A stretch of DNA of 22,851 nt from contig JAISXM010000004.1 in the NCBI GenBank assembly GCA_031270515.1, positions 1-22,851 on the forward strand. The letters run 5' to 3'. This document shows positions 15,507-22,302 of this stretch, piece after piece. The stretch's first letter is position 1. Each line of letters begins with the position of its first letter. This DNA is from Holosporales bacterium. Its GTDB lineage: Bacteria > Pseudomonadota > Alphaproteobacteria > BNTO01. A program made the translations under genes and the position numbers. The notes under the pieces are model-generated. The model ran no database searches. It worked only from the letters and a program-made list of their open reading frames with translations, and had not been told where the DNA came from.

Positions 15507-18023
15507 ATGCGTTGTACTACTATTTTTTGTTGCACTATGTTGCCGTGTATAATATGTGCTAGCGAACCAGCGACGTTGGACATAACACCGGATATAGATA
15601 TATTGAAGTCATTGTTGGATGTGTTGAACCATGGAGATATCCCTAAAGGACGCCTTTTGGAGGGAGTGACGGCACTTGGTGACGGGCGCATATCCGTAGA
15701 TCTGCAAAAATTTGCGCCAATATTGCTCCCGCCTGATGGCACTAGTCCCGTGAAGGGATTTCCCGAGCATATGAGCAGTGGAACGTTAGCGTTGAAATAT
15801 AGTGATGAATATTCAAATTGTAAGGTCGTTCCGACAGAGTTTTTAAAGCAAAACTTGGGAAAATTCGCTGATTTCAGCGAAGATCATGTCGTAATTTACA
15901 CAACAAAGCTATCGCAAAGTCTCGCAGAGCTATCCTCACGTGTAGCTAGCGAGCTATCCAAGTTTACCGCAGAGTCGTATCAGCGTACCGCAGAGTCATA
16001 TCAGCGTACTGGAGAGCGGTTCCAGCTTATAACTGACAACGATTGTCGCACACTTAATGCCGTAGCTTTTTTCTTAAAAAATTGGATATTTTTACATAAA
16101 AACGATGAAATGACGTCCGCAGCAAAGCTGTTCCAATGTGCTGCAGAGCAAGGTGATGATGCCTACGCGCAATGCAACTATGCGGACTGCTTAGAAAATG
16201 GCACTGGAGTTAGGAAAGATGTTGCACAAGCAATCCGGTACTACAAGCGTAGTGCTGAACAAAAATGTGCATTGGCACAATTCCGCTACGGGGTCTATTT
16301 GGAAAACGAAGATTCGCAAGCAAATAAAGAAAAGGCTGTAGAGCTCTATACACTTAGTTCTAGGCAAGGAAATGCCCTGGCGCAACTCCACCTTGGAGTT
16401 TGTTTGGAAAGAGGGATTGGAGTTGCGCAAAATAAAGAAGAAGCCGTAAAGTATTACAAACTTAGTGCTGACCAAGGGTATGCCGAGGCGCAATACAATT
16501 ATGGAACCTGTTTGTATTATGGGATTGGAATTAAGCAAAATAAAGAAGAAGCCGTAAAGTATTACAAACTTAGTGCTGACCAAGGGTATGTCTATGGGCA
16601 GTTGAGCTATGGGAAATGTTTGTTTTCTGGGATTGGAATTGAGCCAAATGAATATGAAGGACTCTGGTTTCTTCGACTTAGTGCTGACCAAGGAGATGCA
16701 GAAGCGCAATTCTGTTATGCAGACTATTTGGACCAAATGATTAAAAATATGCAAAAACAAGCGGCCGAAAATTACAAACTTAGTGCGAATCAAGGACATG
16801 AAGAGGCGCAACTCCGCTGTGCGTTATGTTTGGAAAGCGATATTGGAACGAAGCAAAATAAAGTAGAAGCAGTCAAGTATTTCGAACTTAGTGCGAAACA
16901 AGGAAATGCCGAGGCGCAATTCCACCTTGGGAAATGTTTACAATTCGGGATTGGAGTTGCGAAAAATGAAAAAGAAGCAGTCAGGTATTACAAACTTAGT
17001 GCTGATCAAAAAAATGGGCAAGCGCAATGCAGCTTGGGGTTATGTTTGAAATCAGGTATTGGAATTGCGAAAAATGAAAAAGAAGCCGCCACGTATTTCC
17101 AGCTTAGTGCTCTGCAAAAGGATGATGGTGGGCTGTATAACTATGGGGAATGTTTACAATTTGGAATTGGATTTGCAAAAAATGAAAGGAAAGCAGCCAA
17201 GTGTTACGGGGACAGTGCTGACAAAGGAAATGCCCTAGCTCAGTTCCGCTATGGGTACTGTTTGGAAAGAGGTATTGGAGTTGATAAAGATAAAACAGGA
17301 GCAACCAAGTATTACAAGCTTAGTGCAGACCAAGGAAATGCCGAGGCGCAATTCTGCTATGGGTACCGTTCACAATTCGGTTTGGGAACTACACCAAATG
17401 CCGTAGAAGCAGTCAAGTACTACCAACTTAGTGCTGACCAAGGAAATGCCGAGGCGCAATTCTTCTATGGGAAATGTTTTGACAAAGGAACTGGAGTTGA
17501 GCAAAATAAACCAGAAGCAATAAAATATTACAAACTTAGTGCTGACCAAGGAAATGCCGAGGCGCAATACACTTATGGAGAATGTTTGGAAAAAGGGACT
17601 GGAGTTGAGCGAAATGTAGAGGAAGCAATAAAATATTACAAATTCAGTGCTGACCAAGGGTATGCCAAGGCGCAATGCAGCTATGGTGAATGTTTAGTGG
17701 AAGGGATTGGAGTTGCACCAAACAAGGAAGAAGGAGTCGAATATTTCCGGCTTAGTGCTGAGCAAGGAAATGCTATGGGGCTGTTCAACTATGGGTATTG
17801 TTTTCAGAAAGGGATTGGAGTTGAGCAAAATGATAGAATAGCAGCCGAGTCTTTTCAGCAGAGTGCTGACAAAGGAAATGCCAAAGCTCAGTTTCGCTAT
17901 GGGTTATGTTTGGAAAAAGGAACTGGAGTTGAGCAAAATGAAATAAGAGCAGCCGAGTATTTCCGGCGTAGTGCTGAACAAGGATATGCCCCAGCACAGC
18001 GTCACTTGAGCAAGCGTGGATAA
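15507..18023 (+). CDS. Secreted Sel1-repeat protein (17 repeats)
   Basis: 838 aa. The start MRCTTIFCCTMLPCIICASEP is a short hydrophobic signal peptide; the ATG follows ggcgg at close spacing. Residues about 20-200 form a non-repeat region of unknown fold, ending in a small duplication AESYQRT-AESYQRT. From about residue 205 to the end there are 17 full Sel1-like repeats of about 36 aa plus a final partial one. Consensus: AEAQFxYGxCLExGxGVxxNxxEAxKYYxLSADQGN-like, with each unit forming two helices and the array a superhelical scaffold. Sel1 arrays bind other proteins; in intracellular bacteria several exported ones act on the host, but nothing here fixes a target. Repeats near 400-500 and 600-700 are nearly identical at DNA level, so the copy number is probably variable. 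It diverges from fic across the repeat array. Confidence 0.93.
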   Translation: MRCTTIFCCTMLPCIICASEPATLDITPDIDILKSLLDVLNHGDIPKGRLLEGVTALGDGRISVDLQKFAPILLPPDGTSPVKGFPEHMSSGTLALKYSDEYSNCKVVPTEFLKQNLGKFADFSEDHVVIYTTKLSQSLAELSSRVASELSKFTAESYQRTAESYQRTGERFQLITDNDCRTLNAVAFFLKNWIFLHKNDEMTSAAKLFQCAAEQGDDAYAQCNYADCLENGTGVRKDVAQAIRYYKRSAEQKCALAQFRYGVYLENEDSQANKEKAVELYTLSSRQGNALAQLHLGVCLERGIGVAQNKEEAVKYYKLSADQGYAEAQYNYGTCLYYGIGIKQNKEEAVKYYKLSADQGYVYGQLSYGKCLFSGIGIEPNEYEGLWFLRLSADQGDAEAQFCYADYLDQMIKNMQKQAAENYKLSANQGHEEAQLRCALCLESDIGTKQNKVEAVKYFELSAKQGNAEAQFHLGKCLQFGIGVAKNEKEAVRYYKLSADQKNGQAQCSLGLCLKSGIGIAKNEKEAATYFQLSALQKDDGGLYNYGECLQFGIGFAKNERKAAKCYGDSADKGNALAQFRYGYCLERGIGVDKDKTGATKYYKLSADQGNAEAQFCYGYRSQFGLGTTPNAVEAVKYYQLSADQGNAEAQFFYGKCFDKGTGVEQNKPEAIKYYKLSADQGNAEAQYTYGECLEKGTGVERNVEEAIKYYKFSADQGYAKAQCSYGECLVEGIGVAPNKEEGVEYFRLSAEQGNAMGLFNYGYCFQKGIGVEQNDRIAAESFQQSADKGNAKAQFRYGLCLEKGTGVEQNEIRAAEYFRRSAEQGYAPAQRHLSKRG

Positions 18024-18058
18024 ATAATTGGTGAGCCTACAGAGTAGATACCGGGTCC

Positions 18059-18131
18059 CCATAACAAACAATTTGAAGTTCGTTGTAATACAAGGCTTAG
18101 GTGATGATAAAAATTCAAATTGTTTTTATGG
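18059..18131. repeat. 73-bp palindromic element, copy 1
   Basis: The element starts ccataacaaacaatttgaa and ends ttcaaattgtttttatgg. These arms are inverted repeats of 18 bp with one extra base in the left arm, around a 36-nt centre. It matches copy 2 (22045-22117) at about 68 of 73 positions with no indels. Both copies are preceded by accgggtcc. No coding capacity of its own. It resembles a small non-autonomous palindromic mobile repeat. Confidence 0.8.
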
Positions 18132-18193
18132 GTAGGTAGACCTGCTGCGAAATCCGTTTTTGGTCATTGATTATTGCTGCAAGGAAACAGCGT

Positions 18194-18382
18194 TCGCAGC
18201 AGGCACAACAGTGTTCGCAGCAGGACTACGACAACGTTCGCAGCAGGACTACGATAGCGTGCAACAGGTCTACAACAACGTGCAGCAGGTCTACGACAAC
18301 ATTCGCAATAGGTCTACAACAGTGTTCGCAGCAGGCCTACGATAGCGTGCAATAGGTCTACAACAATGTTCGCAACAGGACG
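18194..18382. repeat. Degenerate 21/23-bp minisatellite, about nine units
   Basis: Successive units begin gttcgca or gtgca, continue gcaggtctac or caggactac and end gacaac, gatagc or acaacag. Examples are gtgcagcaggtctacga and gttcgcagcaggactacga. Units are 21 or 23 bp, so the tract does not keep one reading frame. An inverted unit (gacctgctgcgaa) lies just left at about 18138. Confidence 0.75.
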
Positions 18383-18638
18383 ACACGAAAAAATACATTC
18401 ACAAACGCGCTTATTTCTATTACCCTTACATGTATATCTGTTTATTAAGAACTTATTGCAACGCAGTGAAGTGCTACAAGGAAAACTCTGATTATTAGAG
18501 TTGAAGAGTGTTTGCCGCTGAAGTGTTTGTACGTATTTGTAATCTTCATCTGAAGTATTCAAATATGTGCGAGAGGTTTGTAAAGAGTTCATTGCTTTAT
18601 TTTTATTAAATATGCTAAATCTATCCTCCCCGTATAAC

Positions 18639-20462
18639 ATGATTCGCCGCGCTTGCACATTAGACCTGCGGCGAAAGCCCTTTTGGGCAGTTGATTCCTG
18701 CTGTATTGACGCAGTTTTAGCAACAACTCTATTGTTGCGGCGCGCATTTCGTGCACAAAGACGCATCCTAAGCAGATGCTTTTTCGCGAGCGCTAGCGCT
18801 GTTGTGTATTTTGCACCGTCGTTGAATTCTGCGATTATAACGGCCCCCCCTGAAATTGGGTCGTTTTTTGTGAGTAGAAGCAACCCTGCGCATCAAAACT
18901 CTGGGCAGGATGATGCTTCTTCCGGGAGTACTGCCCCAAAAAAGGATTCTGATTCTGCGACGGGGGCGAATGCGGGGGATAAAACTAAACCTGGGTCTGA
19001 TACGCCTGCGTCTGAGCCTGCGTCTAAGACCCCTGGGTCTGAGCCTGCGTCTAAGACCCCTGGGTCTAAGACCCCGTCTAAGACGCCTGCGGGTGCGGGG
19101 GATAAAACTAAACCTGGGTCTGATACGCCTGCATCTGAGCCTGCGTCTAAGACGCCTGGGTCTAAGACCCCTGGGTCTAAGACCCCTGCATCTAAGATGC
19201 CTCATCAGCCCAAAAAAGTAGCGCTCCCCAAGGCCCAAATTGTTGCTAAAGTAGGAAAGCATGTCATATCCAACCTCGATGTGCTTATGCGCGCGATAAT
19301 GGTCGCCACATTTTCTGGGCAGCCAAGCGAGCCGGACTCGCCATTTGTTGCGAATGTATATGAGCAAGTCCTCCAGAAATTGATAGATGAAAGAATTTAT
19401 GAATTGTTGGCTGAAAGTTCTTCGTGGGGAATGGATAAACGAAACATTAGCAGCTCAATTCAGAACTACGCCGAAAGGTGTGGTCTGAAGGAAGAACAAT
19501 TTGTGGCGCTGTTAAAGCAAAAAAACTTGTATGACACATTTGTACAGATGATTAGGGCGCAAATATTTTCGTCCATATTAAACATGTCGTCGTGCCAAAA
19601 GGACTTGGTGCGTATTACAGAAAAGCAAGTTGAAGAACAAATCAAAAAAATGCAAAAGCGTGACCAAACTACTCAATATTTAATATTGGAAATTGTTTTT
19701 TATGCAAAGAGTGGAACGTCAAGCGACGCCGAAGTGCAAAGGGCGGCGGCAAATACATACGCCGAACTTGAGCGGCAGGCGCACGGTGACAGCAATGATG
19801 TAGAAAACCCTCAAAGTCTTCTCTCGACGAAGTTTCAAGATTTAGCCACCCAGCTGTCCCAATCCCCGACGGCAAAAAACGCAGGAGTCCGAGGCTGGGT
19901 CAGCGAGGACGACTTGGATAAAGCGTCCATGAGTGCAATTGCAGCGCTGAAGGTTGGTCAATATACGCGGCCACTAAAGGTGCGCAGCGGAGAATATAGC
20001 ATTTATTTTTTGGCGGATATAAAGCGTCCGGGACTTTTGCCTGATAGCGAAACGAGAGTAGAGTTGGCCGCTGTGATTATTCCGTATAATCCGTCGATGT
20101 CGCAACAAGAACAGCTGCATATTCAACAGTGCTACGACAAATTAGTTGAGTGTAAGTCGGAAAGCGAATTCAAAGCCGTGGCGCTCACGTTCGGGTACAA
20201 AACGCTGCCGATTGTTAATACGCTAAATCAATTGCCACAAGACTTTGCGCTGAATAAGTGCATGCCGCTAGTGTTTACAGGTGAAGTGCTTGTCGCGCGT
20301 ATGCCGACGAAGATCGTGCTGAATAAATCAGAGTTTCACACAAATAAAGAAGAAGTAAAGGCGGAGTTGGAGCATTCTGCTCGTGCAGTGTATGCGGAGC
20401 GGATATTTAAAAATTTCAAATCGCGGACAATGGTTCAAATACTTCCAGATAAAACAAAATGA
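18639..20462 (+). CDS. surA: SurA-like periplasmic chaperone / PpiC peptidyl-prolyl isomerase
   Basis: SurA helps outer-membrane proteins fold in the periplasm. Taking the ATG at 18639 (607 aa; a start at 18567 or 18612, or a downstream TTG, cannot be excluded) the order is: Arg-rich segment and hydrophobic stretch CFFASASAVVYFAPSLNSA, a likely signal; a Pro/Thr/Ser/Lys repeat linker at about 90-188; a SurA N-terminal-type domain (AKVGKHVISNLDV, then LIDERIYELLAE) at about 200-330; one parvulin domain at about 345-465 (LILEIVFYA, GVRGWVSEDDL, GQYTRPLKVRSGEYSIYFL); and a C-terminal region. Only one isomerase domain is recognisable, versus two in E. coli. rsmA follows on the same strand, as in the classical surA-pdxA-rsmA cluster, which supports the name; pdxA is absent. 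The repeat linker is unusual for SurA and makes the protein long. Confidence 0.82.
   Translation: MIRRACTLDLRRKPFWAVDSCCIDAVLATTLLLRRAFRAQRRILSRCFFASASAVVYFAPSLNSAIITAPPEIGSFFVSRSNPAHQNSGQDDASSGSTAPKKDSDSATGANAGDKTKPGSDTPASEPASKTPGSEPASKTPGSKTPSKTPAGAGDKTKPGSDTPASEPASKTPGSKTPGSKTPASKMPHQPKKVALPKAQIVAKVGKHVISNLDVLMRAIMVATFSGQPSEPDSPFVANVYEQVLQKLIDERIYELLAESSSWGMDKRNISSSIQNYAERCGLKEEQFVALLKQKNLYDTFVQMIRAQIFSSILNMSSCQKDLVRITEKQVEEQIKKMQKRDQTTQYLILEIVFYAKSGTSSDAEVQRAAANTYAELERQAHGDSNDVENPQSLLSTKFQDLATQLSQSPTAKNAGVRGWVSEDDLDKASMSAIAALKVGQYTRPLKVRSGEYSIYFLADIKRPGLLPDSETRVELAAVIIPYNPSMSQQEQLHIQQCYDKLVECKSESEFKAVALTFGYKTLPIVNTLNQLPQDFALNKCMPLVFTGEVLVARMPTKIVLNKSEFHTNKEEVKAELEHSARAVYAERIFKNFKSRTMVQILPDKTK
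18971..19197 (+). repeat. In-frame nested repeats inside surA
   Basis: A 70-bp segment at 18971-19040 recurs nearly identically at 19094-19163, offset by 123 bp, so the frame is kept. Inside and between these copies a short unit, about cctgggtctaagacc, is repeated. It encodes SKTPG and SEPA motifs. Confidence 0.85.
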
Positions 20463-20547
20463 CTATTATAATAAGTAAATCGTTATTGTGGGAAGGTATA
20501 TACCCAACCACAAAAAGAATTAACAGCAGGAGTCTCGGATCGCAAGC

Positions 20548-20580
20548 CGGGACCCCATTCAACTCGTTGAATGGGCACCC
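20548..20580. other. Strong hairpin between surA and rsmA
   Basis: cccattcaa (20554-20562) and ttgaatggg (20567-20575) form a perfect 9-bp stem with a ctcg loop. An outer cggg/cccg pair can extend it across small bulges. No T-run follows on either strand, so it is not a standard intrinsic terminator. It could be a dispersed palindrome or an RNA processing or attenuation site. Confidence 0.5.
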
Positions 20581-20658
20581 GACGCAGAGCTGTACTGTAG
20601 TACTGCTCAAGCTGAGAACCGAAACGACGAACTGATAAACTTTTTGTGTTTGGGTATT

Positions 20659-21660
20659 ATGCAAAACGAAACCACGCAAGCTATCAAAACGTTCGGCATG
20701 CTAAACAATCGCCAACGAGCAAAGCGCTTCGGGCAGCATTTTTTAACAGACCCGCGCATATTAGCGCGCATCGTTGACGCAGCAGAGCCATTGCAGGGCG
20801 CCGTCGTCGTGGAGATCGGCCCAGGCCCAGGAGGGCTAACTCGCGAAATATTGAAGCGAAACCCAACACAAGTTGTGGTCATAGAGAAAGACCCTCTAAT
20901 GATTGATGCACTAAAGCCGCTTGGGGTAACAATATTTAACCAGGATGCAGTGACGTTTGACTTTGGCATAATAAAAGAAATCGCAAACGTCCACCGCCCT
21001 TTGCCCACACAGGGTATTGTTGATGGCATCGCAACTTTTGACAAGTGTCGGCATATTGCAGAGAGTGAACCATTTTTAAGCGAACCAATCGCGGGTGAAC
21101 CATTTTTAAGCGAACCAATCGCAACAGACTACAATATATGGAAGGCGCTGGAGCGTGCTGTGCAGGGTGGCGTTATCTCGCCCATGGACCTCGACTCAAG
21201 AAACGTCCCAGATATTCCCGCGTTAGTGCGCAAAATATTTCCGAAAACGGAAATGCGGCCAACGCCTGCGGCAGAGAGTGCGTGCCCGATCAAAGTGATA
21301 TCGAACCTGCCATATAACGTAGGCACGGCTATATTTACGAACCTATTGAAGCATCTGCACGGAGTATCCAGTATGACGCTGATGTTCCAAAAAGAAGTAG
21401 CCGAACGCTTGCTCGCAAAGCCTGGAAGCAGAGACTATGGGCGGCTGGCCGTTTTGTGCCAGTACTTCACAACGGGAAAGCGTGTAATGCGGTTGGCGCC
21501 AGGAGCGTTTGTGCCGCCGCCAAAGGTTTTTTCGGATGTGGTGCATTTGGTGGTAGATGCTGAGGCGAACGTTGATATGTTCGATAGTTTGTCTGATTTT
21601 TGCTCTGAAATATTTCAATACAAACGAAAAAAACTAAAAAATAGGATTAACTTGTCCTAG
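20659..21660 (+). CDS. rsmA: 16S rRNA dimethyladenosine transferase RsmA (KsgA) with insertion and short C-terminus
   Basis: RsmA dimethylates two adjacent adenines in the 3'-terminal hairpin of 16S rRNA using SAM. From the ATG at 20659 (333 aa; ATG 20698 is an alternative start) the protein shows RFGQHFL near 23-29, the SAM motif VEIGPGPGGLT at 51-61, the acidic VIEKD at 74-78, the catalytic SNLPYN at 215-220 and the PGAFVPPPKV block near 281-290. Between QDAVTF and NLPYN there are about 120 residues where E. coli has about 24. This insertion contains two copies of a 10-aa unit (EPFLSEPIAG). The C-terminus stops at YKRKKLKNRINLS, roughly 45 residues earlier than E. coli, just before IS debris. 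The core methyltransferase is intact; whether the shortened C-terminal domain still recognises rRNA is open. Follows surA by 196 bp. Confidence 0.93.
   Translation: MQNETTQAIKTFGMLNNRQRAKRFGQHFLTDPRILARIVDAAEPLQGAVVVEIGPGPGGLTREILKRNPTQVVVIEKDPLMIDALKPLGVTIFNQDAVTFDFGIIKEIANVHRPLPTQGIVDGIATFDKCRHIAESEPFLSEPIAGEPFLSEPIATDYNIWKALERAVQGGVISPMDLDSRNVPDIPALVRKIFPKTEMRPTPAAESACPIKVISNLPYNVGTAIFTNLLKHLHGVSSMTLMFQKEVAERLLAKPGSRDYGRLAVLCQYFTTGKRVMRLAPGAFVPPPKVFSDVVHLVVDAEANVDMFDSLSDFCSEIFQYKRKKLKNRINLS
21067..21126 (+). repeat. Two 30-bp in-frame tandem repeats inside rsmA
   Basis: Two nearly identical 30-bp units (21067-21096 and 21097-21126), each starting gaaccatttttaagcgaacc, encode EPFLSEPIA plus one more residue, inside the insertion before the NLPYN motif. 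Confidence 0.85.
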
Positions 21661-21765
21661 TACAACAAGGATACCAGGGCCACGACGTAGAAGTAATTAG
21701 CGCTGCATAAGAGTCAAAATCAAGTAAAATGCACTAAGTGACTCAAATTTACTACAAGGTGCCGC

Positions 21766-22050
21766 ATGCTATTAGAACTACTTGAACGAATCGAAGACCC
21801 CAGAAGTTATCATGGAAGAGAATACAGATTACACCACATCTTATACTTCACAATTCTTGCTATTTTACACAAAGCCAAGACATATGCTGATGTGCACCGC
21901 TTTATTGAAGTCCATTTTGAAACGCTAAAGAAAATTTTCAAACTGAAGTGGCGCCGCGTTCCCGACGAATCCGCGCTTCGACGCATCATTATTGCCACGC
22001 CGCCCGAAGAGATAGAGCGCGTTTTTCGGGAAGACACCGGGTCCCCATAA
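21766..22050 (+). pseudogene. ISAs1-like transposase, N-terminal fragment
   Basis: 94 codons from an ATG with AAGG eight bases upstream. The pattern LLERIEDPRSYHGREYRLHH, then ILAILHKAKTYADVHRF and VPDESALRRIII matches the N-terminal associated domain of ISAs1 / H-repeat transposases (IEDPR...G..Y.L..I....). A full transposase would have roughly 350-400 residues with a DDE catalytic domain; none of that is present. The coding sequence ends after VFRED where it runs into the accgggtcc sequence and copy 2 of the 73-bp palindromic element, whose first bases supply the stop. Non-functional remnant. Confidence 0.8.
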
Positions 22051-22117
22051 CAAACAATTTGAAATTCGTTGTCTTACAAGGCTTAGGTGAGGATAAAAGT
22101 TCAAATTGTTTTTATGG
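22045..22117. repeat. 73-bp palindromic element, copy 2
   Basis: Same element as 18059-18131, same length, arms ccataacaaacaatttgaa and ttcaaattgtttttatgg. It interrupts the transposase fragment. The 9-bp sequence accgggtcc flanks it at 22036-22044 and again at 22126-22134, which could be a target duplication or part of a larger repeat, since copy 1 has it on the left side too. Confidence 0.8.
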
Positions 22118-22302
22118 ACGGGTATACCGGGTCCAAGTTTTCATACGATGTAAAGTTATATGAAAGTGGGACGAAATGGGATTTCTGTAAGCTTGAAAAA
22201 GGATGCTGTGTTCGCCCTATAATTAAAGAAATAGGGTATATCTATCCAAAGAGGAACGCATGTTTGCAATTGAACCAAGTGTTAGCCACATACACGTATT
22301 AG
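22114..22302 (+). CDS. Small hypothetical ORF before the terminase (doubtful)
   Basis: A 62-residue frame from an ATG inside the end of the palindromic element, also open from a GTG at 22087. It begins MDGYTGSKFSYDVKLYESG and overlaps the terminase start by about 43 bases. No clear ribosome binding site and no family recognised. The downstream part may be remnant of the gene that preceded the terminase. Confidence 0.25.
   Translation: MDGYTGSKFSYDVKLYESGTKWDFCKLEKGCCVRPIIKEIGYIYPKRNACLQLNQVLATYTY

Larger units (their letters stand above)
18024..18638. other. Non-coding repeat-rich tract between the Sel1 gene and surA
   Basis: This stretch of about 615 bp contains a 73-bp palindromic element (18059-18131), a degenerate copy of the surA 5' region (18137-18184) and a 21/23-bp minisatellite (18194-18382). 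From about 18383 to 18638 it is AT-rich with no gene I can support; the surA promoter should be here but was not identified with confidence. Confidence 0.6.

Noticed and set aside
18314..18883. Minus-strand frame of 189 codons
   Set aside because: Opposite the surA 5' end and ending in the minisatellite; basic, low-information sequence with no binding site.
18768..19367. Minus-strand Arg-rich frame of 199 codons
   Set aside because: Antisense shadow of the surA Pro/Thr/Ser/Lys repeat linker; its RRGLRPR repeats follow from that DNA repeat.
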